DNA from: Streptomyces sp. 2131.1
GTDB lineage: Bacteria > Actinomycetota > Actinomycetes > Streptomycetales > Streptomycetaceae
Assembly (NCBI RefSeq): GCF_900105515.1
Contig: NZ_FNSY01000001.1
Span: forward strand, 2,542,001-2,606,000
Length of the DNA stretch: 64,000 nt
Direction of reading: 5' to 3'
The notes under the pieces are model-generated. The model was not told the origin of the DNA. It worked only from the letters and a program-made list of their open reading frames with translations, and did not search any database. Shown one piece after another: positions 26,250 through 38,034 of this stretch. Numbering within the stretch: position 1 is the stretch's first letter; each line of letters starts with the position of its first letter. A program made the translations under genes and the position numbers.

Positions 26250-27479
26250 TCAGCCCATCACCAGGTACCCCGCGTCGCGCAGCGCGGCCCTCACGTCGTC
26301 GCAGTGCTCGGGTCCCTTGGTCTCCAGCTGGAGTTCGACCTCCGCCTCGGTGAGGCCGAGCCTGGGGTCGGTACGGGCGTGGCTGATGTCCAGCACGTTG
26401 GCGTCGGCCACCGACAGCACCCCGAGCATCGTGGCCAGCGCGCCGGGCCGGTCCGTGAGGCGGAGCTTGAGGCTGAGGTAGCGGCCGGCCGCCGCCATGC
26501 CGTGGGTGAGGATGCGCTGCATCAGCAGCGGGTCCACGTTGCCGCCGGAGAGCAGGGCGACCACGGGCCCGTGGAACGACTTGGGGTCGCTGAGCAGTGC
26601 GGCGACCGGGCTCGCCCCGGCGGGTTCGACGACCATCTTGGCGCGTTCCAGGCAGAGCAGCAGGGCGCTGGACAGCTCGTCCTCGGAGACCGTGCGCACC
26701 TCGTCGACCAGCTCCCTGACCAGGGCGAACGGCACATCGCCCGGGCGTCCGACCTTGATGCCGTCCGCCATGGTCTGGAGGGTGCCGATGGAGACGGGGC
26801 GGTCGGCCGCGAGGGACGGCGGGTAGCAGGCGGCGCCGGCCGCCTGGACGCCGATGATCCGCACGTCGGGGCGGACCGCCTTGACCGCGACGGCGATACC
26901 GGCCGCGAGTCCGCCGCCGCCGACCCCGACGACGATGGTGCGGACCTCGGGGCACTGCTCCAGGATCTCCAGGCCGACGGTGCCCTGTCCGGCGATGATG
27001 TCGGCGTGGTCGAAGGGGTGGATGAAGACCGCGCCGGTCTCGCGGGCGTACTCCTGCGCGGCGGCCAGGGTCTCGTCGACGACGGTGCCGTGCAGCCGGA
27101 CCCGGGCCCCGTACTCGCGGGTGGCGGCGACCTTCGGCAGCGGCGCCCCGACCGGCATGAAGACCGTGGAGCGTACGCCGAGGAGCGCAGACGCGAGGGC
27201 GACACCCTGCGCATGGTTTCCGGCACTCGCGGCCACGACGCCCGAGGCGCGTTCGACCGGGGTGAGTCCCGAGATGCGTACGTAGGCGCCCCGCAGTTTG
27301 AACGAGCCGGTCCGCTGGAGGTTCTCGCACTTGAACAGGACGGGCGCGCCCACCAGGCCGGAGAGATGGCGGCTGCCTTCCAGCGGGGTGACCCTGGAGA
27401 CGCCGGAGAGCATCTTCTGCGCTCCCCGCACGTCGTCGAGGATCACGGAGGGAAAGCTGCCGGGCGACGGGAAGTTCAT
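26250..27479 (-). CDS. ilvA: Threonine ammonia-lyase (biosynthetic, ACT domain)
   Basis: 409 residues. It converts threonine to 2-oxobutyrate and ammonia, the first step of isoleucine synthesis. The PLP Lys is K61 in RTGSFKLRGAY, the phosphate-binding Gly loop is VGVGGGGLAAGIA, and SAGNHAQGVA binds substrate. A C-terminal ACT domain (about 330-409, LSLKLRLTDRPGALATMLGVL) suggests feedback control by an amino acid. ATG 27479 has no ribosome binding site; AAGACT six bases upstream may be a weak leaderless -10. It diverges from a MarR regulator gene. Confidence 0.94.
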   Translation of the reverse strand: MNFPSPGSFPSVILDDVRGAQKMLSGVSRVTPLEGSRHLSGLVGAPVLFKCENLQRTGSFKLRGAYVRISGLTPVERASGVVAASAGNHAQGVALASALLGVRSTVFMPVGAPLPKVAATREYGARVRLHGTVVDETLAAAQEYARETGAVFIHPFDHADIIAGQGTVGLEILEQCPEVRTIVVGVGGGGLAAGIAVAVKAVRPDVRIIGVQAAGAACYPPSLAADRPVSIGTLQTMADGIKVGRPGDVPFALVRELVDEVRTVSEDELSSALLLCLERAKMVVEPAGASPVAALLSDPKSFHGPVVALLSGGNVDPLLMQRILTHGMAAAGRYLSLKLRLTDRPGALATMLGVLSVADANVLDISHARTDPRLGLTEAEVELQLETKGPEHCDDVRAALRDAGYLVMG

Positions 27480-27635
27480 ACCGTAAGTCTTGCAGCTCGC
27501 AGGGGCTCCGGCCGCCGCTTGCCGGGCCGTCCTGCGCCGATGTCCGCAGGTTTGTGCAGCACTGGTACGCGTTGCCCCGGGGCCGCGTACTCTGTCCCCC
27601 ACCCATCCGACACCGCACGAAGAGAGCCCCCGGAC

Positions 27636-28166
27636 ATGCCCCCTCAGGACATGACGACCGCCTCGTCTCCTTCCGGGGGCGCAGCCCCGGAAATCCCGGG
27701 TCCCGACCACGTTCTCGACAGCCTCCAGCACCAGGTGGCCGTCTTCGCCCGCCGGGCCGAGCAGACCCGCCTCGGCGGGGTGGGCCAGGTGCGCAACTCG
27801 ATGGACCGGGCGGCGTACCTGCTGCTGAACCGGCTGGACCGGGAAGGGCCGATGGGCGTCAAGGCGCTGGCCGCCGGGATGGGGATCGACTCGTCCACGG
27901 TGACCCGGCAGGTCGCGCCGCTGGTGGACACCGGCCTGGTCAAGCGCACCTCGCACCCGGAGGACGGGCGCGCGGTCGTGCTCCAGCTCTCCCCGCGCGG
28001 CCAGGCCCGGCTGGACGAGGTCCGGGGCTCGCGGCGGGAGTTGATGTCGCAGGTGACGGACGGGTGGAGCGAGGAGGAGCGTGACACGTTCTGCGCGCTG
28101 CTCACCCGGTTCAACGCGGCGCTGGCGGCCCGGCAGGCGGCGCACCAGACGACCCCGGCGGGCTGA
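27636..28166 (+). CDS. MarR-family transcriptional regulator
   Basis: 176 residues with a winged helix-turn-helix typical of MarR: MDRAAYLLLNRLDREGPMGVKALAAGMGIDSSTVTRQVAPLVDTGLVKRTSHPEDGRAVVLQLSPRGQ, shown here as positions about 50-120. The D-x-R wing is present. Two candidate starts exist, ATG 27636 and ATG 27651; the first has AGAGAG upstream. It diverges from ilvA. Ligand and targets unknown. Confidence 0.9.
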   Translation: MPPQDMTTASSPSGGAAPEIPGPDHVLDSLQHQVAVFARRAEQTRLGGVGQVRNSMDRAAYLLLNRLDREGPMGVKALAAGMGIDSSTVTRQVAPLVDTGLVKRTSHPEDGRAVVLQLSPRGQARLDEVRGSRRELMSQVTDGWSEEERDTFCALLTRFNAALAARQAAHQTTPAG

Positions 28167-28253
28167 ACACCCTTGCGCGCCGCCGGAGGGTCGGTGAACG
28201 CGAGGGCTGCGGCATCCCGGACTACCCTGGAAAGGAATGGTCAGGAGGCTGCC

Positions 28254-28445
28254 ATGACCAGGAAGATCGCCGACTGCCGCAAGTATCCGAGTGAGTCGAA
28301 CTGCTCGCTGACGATCGCCGGCGAGGAGGAGGAAGTGGTGCGGGCCGCGAGCGAGCACGCCGTCTCCGTCCACCAGCACACCGACGGCCCCGAGCTGCGT
28401 GAACAGGTCAGGGCGACGCTGGAGGACGAACCGGCCTCCACCTGA
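28254..28445 (+). CDS. DUF1059 small protein
   Basis: 63 residues, preceded by a perfect AGGAGG five bases before ATG 28254. The sequence opens MTRKIADCRKYPSESNCSLTI and ends with an acidic region. The C-R-x-x-x-x-x-x-C spacing and the short helix EEVVRAASEHAVSVHQH match the DUF1059 family (about 55-60 residues), whose function is unknown. It follows the MarR gene by 88 bases and ends at a strong terminator. Small, but well supported. Confidence 0.85.
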   Translation: MTRKIADCRKYPSESNCSLTIAGEEEEVVRAASEHAVSVHQHTDGPELREQVRATLEDEPAST

Positions 28446-28460
28446 ACGGCTGCCGTACGC

Positions 28461-28489
28461 GGGCGGGACCGGCGATTCCGGTCCCGCCC
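28461..28489. terminator. Bidirectional terminator
   Basis: GGGCGGGACCGG, loop CGATT, and CCGGTCCCGCCC form a perfect 12-bp stem followed by TTTCACTT, between convergent genes. Confidence 0.9.
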
Positions 28490-28499
28490 TTTCACTTGC

Positions 28500-29645
28500 T
28501 CAGCCCAGCGCCTGCGTCAGGTCCGCGAGCAGGTCGTCCGCGTTCTCGATGCCGACGGAGAGGCGGACCAGGTCGGCCGGGACCTCCAGCGGGGAGCCCG
28601 CCGCCGAGGCGTGCGTCATCCGGCCCGGGTGCTCAAGGAGCGATTCGACGCCGCCCAGGGACTCGCCCAGGGTGAACAGCTTCGCCCGGTTGCAGACCTC
28701 GACCGCCGCCTCCTCGCCGCCCTCGACGCGGAAGGACACCATGCCGCCGAAGGCCCGCATCTGCTTGGCGGCGACCTCGTGGCCCCGGTGTTCGGGCAGG
28801 CCGGGGTAGAGGACCTGGGTGACCTTGGGGTGCCGGGTCAGCAGGTCGGCGACCTTGGTGGCGTTCTCGCTGTGGCGGTCCATGCGCACGGCGAGCGTCT
28901 TGATGCCGCGCAGCACCAGCCAGGCGTCGAACGGGCCGGCCACGCCGCCCATCGCGTTCTGGTGGTAGACCAACTCGTCGGCCAGATCCGGGTCGTTGAC
29001 GATCAGCGCGCCGCCGACGACGTCCGAGTGGCCGCCCATGTACTTGGTGGTGGAGTGCACCACCACGTCCGCGCCCAGCGCCAGCGGCTGCTGGAGGTAG
29101 GGGCTGGCGAAGGTGTTGTCGACCACGAGGCGCGCCCCGGCGGTGCGGGCGACCTGGGCGACGGCGGCGATGTCGGTGATGCCGAGCAGCGGGTTGGACG
29201 GGGTCTCCACCCAGACCGCCTTGGTGCGCGGGGTGATCGCGGCGCGGACCGCCGCCACGTCCGAGGTGTCGGCGACGGAGAACTCCACGCCCCAGCGCGA
29301 GGCGACCTTCGCGAACAGCCGGAACGTGCCGCCGTAGGCGTCGTTCGGGATGACCACGTGGTCGCCGGGGGTCAGCAGCGTACGGAGCAGGCAGTCCTCG
29401 GCGGCGAGGCCGGAGGCGAAGGCGAGGCCGCGCCGGCCGCCCTCCAGGGCCGCGAGGTTCTCCTCCAGGGCGGTACGCGTCGGGTTGGCGCTGCGGCTGT
29501 ACTCGTAACCGCCGCGCAGCCCGCCCACGCCGTCCTGCTTGTACGTGGACACCTGGTAGATGGGCGGGACCACGGCGCCGGTGAGGGGGTCGGCGGTGTT
29601 CCCCGCGTGGATCGCGCGGGTTTCGAAGCTGTGCTGGTCGCTCAT
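28500..29645 (-). CDS. metB: Cystathionine gamma-synthase
   Basis: 381 residues of the Cys/Met-metabolism PLP family. It should condense an O-acylhomoserine with cysteine to cystathionine (transsulfuration). Motifs: SFETRAIHAGNTADPLTGAVVPPIYQVSTY at the start, RSANPTRTALEENLAALEGG, YGGTFRLFAKV, and HSTTKYMGGHSDVVGG with the PLP Lys. A cystathionine gamma-lyase or O-acetylhomoserine lyase role cannot be excluded from sequence alone. The ATG at 29645 lacks a ribosome binding site but has TACGCT seven bases upstream. It is near msrA, another sulfur amino acid gene. Confidence 0.9.
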   Translation of the reverse strand: MSDQHSFETRAIHAGNTADPLTGAVVPPIYQVSTYKQDGVGGLRGGYEYSRSANPTRTALEENLAALEGGRRGLAFASGLAAEDCLLRTLLTPGDHVVIPNDAYGGTFRLFAKVASRWGVEFSVADTSDVAAVRAAITPRTKAVWVETPSNPLLGITDIAAVAQVARTAGARLVVDNTFASPYLQQPLALGADVVVHSTTKYMGGHSDVVGGALIVNDPDLADELVYHQNAMGGVAGPFDAWLVLRGIKTLAVRMDRHSENATKVADLLTRHPKVTQVLYPGLPEHRGHEVAAKQMRAFGGMVSFRVEGGEEAAVEVCNRAKLFTLGESLGGVESLLEHPGRMTHASAAGSPLEVPADLVRLSVGIENADDLLADLTQALG

Positions 29646-29652
29646 GGGGCCG

Positions 29653-29658
29653 AGCGTA
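29653..29658 (-). promoter_or_regulatory. Predicted leaderless -10 of metB
   Basis: TACGCT on the minus strand ends seven bases before ATG 29645; the same hexamer and spacing occur before the genes at 38493 and 40497. Confidence 0.5.
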
Positions 29659-29711
29659 GTTCGTCGCGAGGGGGCTCACGGCCCACCTGGCCGTCCGGTG
29701 ACAATGGGGGC

Positions 29712-30818
29712 ATGGAGATTCTGTGGTTCCTGCTCGCGCTGTGCCTGCTGACCGCCGCGATCGGCCCGTACGTGCTGCGGCGGCGCGGCGGCGGTATCCG
29801 GCTGGCCGCGCCCGGCTCCCCCGACGCCGCCGACCCGCAGGACTACGGCTTCGTACGCCAGGAGGAGCTGGACGTCCGGACGCCCGGGCCCGACCAGGAC
29901 CTGCTGGACGTGCTGGAGGTCGTGCAGCACACGCAGGAGTGGCGGGCCGCCTCCCAGCTGCTGGCCGGGACGCCGAAGGACGGTGAGCTGCGCTGGCAGC
30001 GGGTACAGGCGTTCGCCGGGGCGGCCTCGCTGGAGCTGCTGCGACAGCCGGGCGTCGGCGGTTCGTGGCTGCGCAAGTGGCGCGCGGAGGCGCCGAAGGA
30101 CGCGGGCGCCGCGGCGGTGCACGCGGAGTTCCTGGTGCAGCAGGCGTGGCGCTCGTCCACGGCGGGCACGGACGACTTCCGGATCGTCCTGGAGGAGGCC
30201 CGCAAGGTGATCGGCGAGGCCGCCCTGCTGGCCCCGGGCGATCCGGTCCCGTACATCGTGGAGCTGGCGGTCGCGCGCGGACTGGGTTACTCCGGCGAGG
30301 AGTTCGACCAGTTGTGGGCGAAGATCATCGACCGGGCGCCGGCGCACATGGGCGCGCACATCGCGGCGCTGCACTTCTGGAGCGAGCGGTGGCACGGTTC
30401 GCGCGAGGAGGCCGACCGCTTCGCGACGGCCGCCGCCGCGCGTGCCCCGCAGGGCTCGCTGCTGGCCGGGCTGCCGCTGTTCGCGGTGTACGAGCACCTG
30501 CCCGAGGTCAATCTGGTGAGCGGCTTCTACCGGAGCCAGGTCGTGACCAGGGCCGTGGAGGGCGCGATGTTCGCGGTGCACGCGGCGCGCGCCGACGACC
30601 CGATGCTGCCGCACGTGCGCCATCTGCTGGTGCTGTTCCTGGTCCGGATGGAGCGCTGGTCGGAGGCGGTGCACCAGCTGGTCCGCGTCGACGGATTCGT
30701 GGGCGCGCTGCCGTGGACGGCGAGCGAGGACCCGGCCGCCGAGTACGCGGTGTACCGGGCGCTGGCGGTCGCGGGCTACGAGGCGAACGGCGGCAGCCCG
30801 GCGTCCCTGCCGCACTAG
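29712..30818 (+). CDS. Membrane-anchored helical-repeat protein
   Basis: 368 residues. An N-terminal transmembrane helix ([25 protein letters not shown]) anchors a long cytoplasmic helical region. That region resembles degenerate TPR-like repeats ([53 protein letters not shown]). No catalytic motif is seen. GACAAT six bases before ATG 29712 suggests a leaderless transcript. It diverges from metB and is followed by msrA. Conserved in Streptomyces as far as I recall, function unknown. Confidence 0.78.
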   Translation: MEILWFLLALCLLTAAIGPYVLRRRGGGIRLAAPGSPDAADPQDYGFVRQEELDVRTPGPDQDLLDVLEVVQHTQEWRAASQLLAGTPKDGELRWQRVQAFAGAASLELLRQPGVGGSWLRKWRAEAPKDAGAAAVHAEFLVQQAWRSSTAGTDDFRIVLEEARKVIGEAALLAPGDPVPYIVELAVARGLGYSGEEFDQLWAKIIDRAPAHMGAHIAALHFWSERWHGSREEADRFATAAAARAPQGSLLAGLPLFAVYEHLPEVNLVSGFYRSQVVTRAVEGAMFAVHAARADDPMLPHVRHLLVLFLVRMERWSEAVHQLVRVDGFVGALPWTASEDPAAEYAVYRALAVAGYEANGGSPASLPH

Positions 30819-30912
30819 GGCCGTCCGGCGGGCGGGCGCTGAGCCCGCCAGGAATCCGCGGGGGCCCCGGAGCGTTGTACGGACAGCACGCCGACCCAGG
30901 AGGAGCCCCCGC

Positions 30913-31578
30913 ATGTTCCTGCACCGCCGCACCCCCCAGCTCCCCACCCGGGAGGAGGCCCTGCGCGGCCGTCCCGTCCCCGAGTTCACCGTCCCGCCCC
31001 GCCACACCGTCCTGGGCAACCCGCTGCTGGGCCCGTACCCGGAGGGCCTGGCGGTCGCGGACTTCGGTCTCGGCTGTTTCTGGGGCGCCGAGCGCAAGTT
31101 CTGGCAGACGGACGGCGTCTGGACGACGCTCGTCGGCTACCAGGGCGGCTACACGGAGAACCCCGCGTACGAGGAGGTCTGCTCGGGCCTCACCGGCCAC
31201 ACGGAGGCCGTCCGCGTCGTGTACGACCCGTCCGTGGTCACGTACCCGGAGCTGCTGAAGCTGTTCTGGGAGTCCCACGACCCGACCCAGGGCTTCCGCC
31301 AGGGCAACGACGTGGGTACGCAGTACCGGTCCGCGGTCTACACCCACACCCCGGACCAGGCGGCGGCCGCCGCGGCCTCCCGCGAGGCGTACCAGAAGGT
31401 CCTGACGGCATCCGGCCACGGTGAGATCACCACGGAGATCCTCCCGGCCGACGGCCGCCCCTTCTACCCCGCCGAAGCGGCCCACCAGCAGTACCTGGAC
31501 AAGAACCCGGCCGGCTACTGCGGCATCGGCGGCACGGGCGTCTCCTGCCCGGTGGGCGTGGCCCCGGCGGAGAGCTGA
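30913..31578 (+). CDS. msrA: Peptide methionine (S)-S-oxide reductase MsrA
   Basis: 221 residues. It repairs methionine S-sulfoxide in proteins using thioredoxin. The active site is [16 protein letters not shown] with nucleophile C55. The conserved [27 protein letters not shown] segment and [13 protein letters not shown] are present, and C-terminal resolving cysteines occur in [24 protein letters not shown] precedes ATG 30913. Cytosolic, monocistronic, ending at a strong terminator. Confidence 0.96.
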   Translation: MFLHRRTPQLPTREEALRGRPVPEFTVPPRHTVLGNPLLGPYPEGLAVADFGLGCFWGAERKFWQTDGVWTTLVGYQGGYTENPAYEEVCSGLTGHTEAVRVVYDPSVVTYPELLKLFWESHDPTQGFRQGNDVGTQYRSAVYTHTPDQAAAAAASREAYQKVLTASGHGEITTEILPADGRPFYPAEAAHQQYLDKNPAGYCGIGGTGVSCPVGVAPAES

Positions 31579-31585
31579 GAGAGAC

Positions 31586-31621
31586 GGAAGCGGCCGGGAG
31601 ACGTGTCTCCCGGCCGCTTCC
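31586..31621. terminator. Bidirectional terminator between msrA and gdhA
   Basis: A 17-bp perfect inverted repeat (GGAAGCGGCCGGGAGAC and its complement) with a two-base centre lies between convergent genes. Confidence 0.88.
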
Positions 31622-31639
31622 GCGCGTCGTGGGCCCCGG

Positions 31640-34079
<2,440 letters not shown>

Positions 34080-34088
34080 GCCCGGGCC

Positions 34089-34207
34089 GGGCACCGCCGC
34101 CGGGGGCGCGGGGCCCGCCGGCGGCGGTCGGGGACGGGTGCGGGGCGGGCACCGCCGCCGGGGGCGCGGGGCCCGCCGGCGGCGGTCGGGGACGGGTGCG
34201 GGGCGGG
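34089..34207. repeat. Perfect 58-bp tandem duplication carrying a terminator-like hairpin
   Basis: Copy 1 is 34089-34146 and copy 2 is 34147-34204, identical, with GGG beginning a third. Each copy contains ACCGCCGCCGG paired with CCGGCGGCGGT. The result is two consecutive hairpins between convergent genes. Confidence 0.92.
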
Positions 34208-34891
34208 TCAGGCCGCGGCGTTCTCCGTGATGGTGACCTCGCCCTTGCGGATGGTGGCCAGACGCGGGGCGCGGCGGGCGATGGAGCTGTCGTGGGTGAC
34301 CATGATGAAGGTGAGCCCGTGCTCCTTCCACAGGGCCTCCAGGACCTCCATGATCTCGTCGCGCATGGACTCGTCGAGGTTGCCGGTGGGCTCGTCGGCG
34401 AGGAGCACCTTGGGCTGCTTGACCAGGGCCCGGGCGATGGCGACGCGCTGCTGCTGGCCGCCGGACATCTCGCCGGGGACATGGCCGAGGCGCTCGCCGA
34501 GCCCGACGGAGTCCAGCGCCTCGGCGGCTCTTCTGCGCCGCTCGGCCGCCTTGACGCCGAGGGGGACGAGCGCGGTCTCCACGTTCTCCTGCGCGGTGAG
34601 CGTCGGGATGAGGTTGAAGCTCTGGAAGACGAAGCCGATGTTCTGGGCGCGCACCTTGGTGAGCTTGGCCTCGCTGAGCCTGGCCAGGTCCATCCCGTCG
34701 AGCTCGATGCTGCCCGCCGTGGGGCGGTCCAGGCCGCCGAGCATCTGGAGCAGGGTGGACTTGCCGCCGCCGGTGGGGCCCTGGATGACCAGGCGGCCGC
34801 CGTCCTCGATGGTGAGGTCGACGCCGGCGAGGGCGTGCACGGTGGACTTGCCGCGCCTGTACTGCTTGGTGACGCCTTGAAGCGTGTACAT
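34208..34891 (-). CDS. ABC transporter ATP-binding protein, MacB/LolD type
   Basis: 227 residues, the usual length. Walker A is IQGPTGGGKSTLLQMLGG, the signature is GEMSGGQQQRVAIARAL, and Walker B is KVLLADEPTGNLDESM, with the MacB/LolD-type FVFQSFNLIPTLTAQENVE. AGGAGAA precedes ATG 34891. It partners the FtsX-type permease encoded 32 bases upstream in the same operon. MacB-type complexes act as mechanotransmitters for export or cell envelope tasks. Substrate unknown. Confidence 0.93.
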   Translation of the reverse strand: MYTLQGVTKQYRRGKSTVHALAGVDLTIEDGGRLVIQGPTGGGKSTLLQMLGGLDRPTAGSIELDGMDLARLSEAKLTKVRAQNIGFVFQSFNLIPTLTAQENVETALVPLGVKAAERRRRAAEALDSVGLGERLGHVPGEMSGGQQQRVAIARALVKQPKVLLADEPTGNLDESMRDEIMEVLEALWKEHGLTFIMVTHDSSIARRAPRLATIRKGEVTITENAAA

Positions 34892-34923
34892 GGGGGTTCT
34901 CCTGACGGGGTGTGGGGTGCGGG

Positions 34924-36393
34924 CTACTCGACGCGGCGCAGCGCGTCCGCCGGGCGCAGCCGGGACGCGCGCCAGCCGCCGAAGGCGCCCGCGATCAGCC
35001 CGCCCGCCACGGCCAGGGCGACGGCGATCAGGATGATGGAGAGGGAGACGGGCGCGGTCAGCGCGATGTCGAGGGCCTTGGAGGCGCTCTGCCGGCCGAA
35101 GCCGGGCCCGCCGCCGCCCATCATGCCGCCGCGCATCCCGCCACCGCCGCCGGAGGAGCCGAGCTCCGCGGTGAGGGTGGGGCTGACGGCGGTGACCGCG
35201 TAGGCGCCGGCCAGGCCGATCCCGATGCCGAGGACACCGCCGATCAGGCCGTTGACCAAGGCCTCCCCGATGACCTGGCGGGTGACCCGGCCGCTCTTCC
35301 AGCCGAGGGCCTTGAGCGTGCCGAACTCGCGCACCCGGCGGCTGACGGCGGAGGAGGTGAGGAGCCCGGCGACGAGGAACGCGGCGACCAGGACGGCGAT
35401 GGAGAGCCACTTGCCGACGCCGGCGGCCAGGTCGGACGCGGTGGACAGAGAGCCGGAGACGGTGTCCGCGAGATCGGCCGAGGTGGTGACCGTGGTGCCC
35501 GAGATGTTCTTCTGGATGGCCGACTTGACGCTGTCGATCTTCTGCGAGTCCGCGGCCTTCACGTAGACCGTGGTGACCTTGTTCTTCGAGTCGGAGAGGG
35601 TCTGCGCCTGCTGGAGCGGGATGTAGAGGTTGGCGGCCGCGTCGCCGCTGTCGGCCGTCGAGACGCCGACGATCGTGAACTCGGTGCCGTGGATGGTCAC
35701 CGTCTTACCGGTGGAGAGGGTCTTCTCCTTGGCGTAGGCGGAGTCGACGACGGCCACCTTCGCGTTGGTCTCGGTCGTCTTGAACGTACGGCCGGAGGTG
35801 ATCTTCGACGAGGTGAGCGGGCCGAGGTCCTGCTGGGTGACGTCGGTGCCGTACACCGTGTAGGAGTTGACGTCGAAGGAGGCGCCGCCGCCCCTGACCT
35901 CGCCCTGCGGCTGGCCGCTCCCGCCGCCGGGTCCGCGTCCGCCGCCCTGGCTCGTGCCGCCCTCCTGCTGGAACTCGCCGCGCTTGAACTGCCCGTCCAC
36001 CTTCATGACGGACAGGCTCAGCCCGCCCACCGCACCGGCGACGCCGTCCTGCTTGCCGACCTTGCCGACGGTGGAGGAGGCCAGGGTCTGGAAGCCCTGG
36101 ACCATGACCCGGTCGGTGCTCTGGGTCGCGTCGTCGTCGCTGTCCTTGGCGTCGAACTCGAACTTGGGGCGGCCGGTGGAACCGGACTTGGGCGCCGTGG
36201 CCGCCTTGGTGACGGTCATGTCCGTGCCGAGCCCGTACAGCGATTCCAGGACCTTGTCCTGGGCCTTGCTCATGCCCGAGGAGACCGAGCTGACGATGAT
36301 GACCAGCGCAATACCGAGGGCGAGCCCGGAGGCGACGACGAGCGCCGCCTTTCTGCGGCGGCGCAGCTCGCGCCGGAGGTAGGTGAAGAACAT
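34924..36393 (-). CDS. FtsX/MacB-type ABC transporter permease
   Basis: 489 residues. TM1 (ALVVASGLALGIALVIIVSSV) is followed by a large extracytoplasmic MacB_PCD-like domain. TM2-TM4 at the C-terminus carry the FtsX signature (SSAVSRRVREFGTLKALGWKSGRVTRQVIGEALVNGLIG, GGWRASRLRPADALR). Two Gly/Gln-rich low-complexity stretches occur, around 145-165 (GGGRGPGGGSGQ) and 400-415 (GGGGGMRGGMMGGGG). The latter lies just before the last membrane segments. Operon with the downstream ATPase gene. Role unknown. Confidence 0.92.
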   Translation of the reverse strand: MFFTYLRRELRRRRKAALVVASGLALGIALVIIVSSVSSGMSKAQDKVLESLYGLGTDMTVTKAATAPKSGSTGRPKFEFDAKDSDDDATQSTDRVMVQGFQTLASSTVGKVGKQDGVAGAVGGLSLSVMKVDGQFKRGEFQQEGGTSQGGGRGPGGGSGQPQGEVRGGGASFDVNSYTVYGTDVTQQDLGPLTSSKITSGRTFKTTETNAKVAVVDSAYAKEKTLSTGKTVTIHGTEFTIVGVSTADSGDAAANLYIPLQQAQTLSDSKNKVTTVYVKAADSQKIDSVKSAIQKNISGTTVTTSADLADTVSGSLSTASDLAAGVGKWLSIAVLVAAFLVAGLLTSSAVSRRVREFGTLKALGWKSGRVTRQVIGEALVNGLIGGVLGIGIGLAGAYAVTAVSPTLTAELGSSGGGGGMRGGMMGGGGPGFGRQSASKALDIALTAPVSLSIILIAVALAVAGGLIAGAFGGWRASRLRPADALRRVE

Positions 36394-36461
36394 GGCGCGA
36401 GGCTAGGAACGCCTCGTGATGGTGGGTTAAGGCCACCATGAGAGCGGGATGAGAACAGTGT

Positions 36462-36523
36462 GTACGCCGAAGGCGGCGGCACCGGGCCCGGTTGGGGTCG
36501 TGGTGCCGCCGCCTTCGGCGTAC
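36462..36523. terminator. Strong terminator after the L,D-transpeptidase gene
   Basis: A perfect 22-bp inverted repeat (36462-36483 with 36502-36523) with an 18-base loop lies 31 bases past the transpeptidase stop and before the permease promoter region. Confidence 0.88.
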
Positions 36524-36553
36524 GGGGTGGGGATGCGGCCGGGGATGGGCCGG

Positions 36554-37804
36554 TCAGGCGTTGGAGCCCGCCGTCCACTCGGCCCAGCTCAGGTTCCAGC
36601 CGTTGAGGCCGTTGGAGGGCTGGATGGTCTTGTCGGGGGAGTTCTTCACGATGACGACGTCACCGATCATGGAGTTGTTGTAGAACCACGCGGCGGGCTG
36701 GTTGGCGTCACCGGCGCCCTTGACGTCCTGGAGGCCGACGCAGCCGTGGCTGGTGTTGACGCTGCCGAAGATGCCCTTGCCCCAGTAGTTGCCGTGGATG
36801 AAGGTGCCCGACGTGGACAGCCGCATGGCGTGCGGCACGTCCTTGATGTCGTACTCGCCCTTGCCGTCGTCGTCCGTGAAGCCGACGGTCGAACCGTCCA
36901 TCCGGGTCTCCTTGTACTTCTCGGAGATCACCATCTGGCCGTTGTACGTCGGGTTGTCGGGCGAACCGGCGGAGATCGGGATGGTCTTGATCGTCTTGCC
37001 GTCCCGGGTGACGGTCATCGTGTGGGTCTTGGCGTCCACCGTGGAGACCTGGTTGCGGCCGACCTTGAAGGTGACCGTCTTCTGCTGCACGCCGTAGACA
37101 CCGTCCGCGCCCTCGACGCCGTCGAGGGACAGCTTCAGGGTGACGGTCGAGCCGGCCTGCCAGTAGTTCTCGGGGCGCAGGTCGAGGCGCTGGTTGTTGA
37201 ACCAGTGGCCGACGACTTCCTGGCCGCTGCTGGACGTCACCTTGATGCCGTCCTGGACGGCTTTGGTGTCGGTGATCGGCTTGTTGAAGTTGATCGAGAC
37301 GGGCATGCCGACGCCGACGGTGGAGCCGTCCTCGGGGGTGAAGTTCCCGATGAAGCTCTTGTCGGGCGAGACGGTGGTGAAGGAGGAGTTCTCGTGGGCC
37401 TCGCGGCCCTTGGAGTCCTGCGCCGTCGCGCTGACCTTGTAGGTGGTCGAGCGCTCCAGCTGGGCGTCCGGCTTCCAGCTCGTGCCGTCGGCGGAGAGGG
37501 TGCCCTTGACGCTCTTGCCGTCCGCGCTGGTCATCGTGACGGCGGTCAGCTTGCCCTTGGTGACGGTGACCTTGGCGGCGTTGTTGATGCTCGCGTTGGC
37601 CGCGCCGTTCTTGGGCGAGATCGCTATCTGGGCCTCGGAAGTCTCCTGGGCCGCCGCCTTGTCGACGTCGGCCGCCTGGGACTTGGAGCTCTCGGGGCTG
37701 GGACCGCCCTTGTCGCCGCCGTCGTCACAGGCGGAAAGCACCAGTACGCCGCCGAGCAGTGCGGACGCGGCCATCAGGCCCTTGCGCCGCTTGCTGTCCG
37801 TCAT
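36554..37804 (-). CDS. Ig-like/YkuD L,D-transpeptidase lipoprotein
   Basis: 416 residues from ATG 37804, which has GGAGAAG upstream; a start at 37849 lacks one. A lipoprotein signal ends in LVLSAC. Two bacterial Ig-like domains (about 60-270, including FNKPITDTKAVQDGIKV) precede a YkuD catalytic domain. Its active-site block is FIHGNYWGKGIFGSVNTSHGCVGL, with catalytic Cys and His. The enzyme forms 3-3 cross-links in peptidoglycan or attaches proteins to it, outside the membrane. The domain order matches mycobacterial LdtMt2-type enzymes. Confidence 0.94.
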   Translation of the reverse strand: MTDSKRRKGLMAASALLGGVLVLSACDDGGDKGGPSPESSKSQAADVDKAAAQETSEAQIAISPKNGAANASINNAAKVTVTKGKLTAVTMTSADGKSVKGTLSADGTSWKPDAQLERSTTYKVSATAQDSKGREAHENSSFTTVSPDKSFIGNFTPEDGSTVGVGMPVSINFNKPITDTKAVQDGIKVTSSSGQEVVGHWFNNQRLDLRPENYWQAGSTVTLKLSLDGVEGADGVYGVQQKTVTFKVGRNQVSTVDAKTHTMTVTRDGKTIKTIPISAGSPDNPTYNGQMVISEKYKETRMDGSTVGFTDDDGKGEYDIKDVPHAMRLSTSGTFIHGNYWGKGIFGSVNTSHGCVGLQDVKGAGDANQPAAWFYNNSMIGDVVIVKNSPDKTIQPSNGLNGWNLSWAEWTAGSNA

Positions 37805-38034
37805 CACACGCTTCTCCATCGTTGCCGAATCCCCAAAAACCCCGAGCAAGGCCGCCTACCGGCGAAACCCCGTCAATGTTCCAAGAACCCCTTGTACGGG
37901 ATTCCCGTTCCACGTCCGTCGAATGTGTGGGGAACACCACTCATCGACGCCGTGCCGGGGGCGGTGGTTCCCGCTTCCGCGGCACGGACCGGCCCCGGTC
38001 CGCCACGAGCGGGCCGGGGCCGTGTTCCCACAGG

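Noticed and set aside
26250..28379. Extension of the ilvA frame to 28379
   Set aside because: The upstream part is antisense to the MarR gene and has no family similarity; ilvA starts at ATG 27479.
35112..35160. Gly-rich repeat in the MacB-type permease as a CRISPR-like or mobile repeat
   Set aside because: It is simple low-complexity coding for Gly/Met runs, with no regular spacers.
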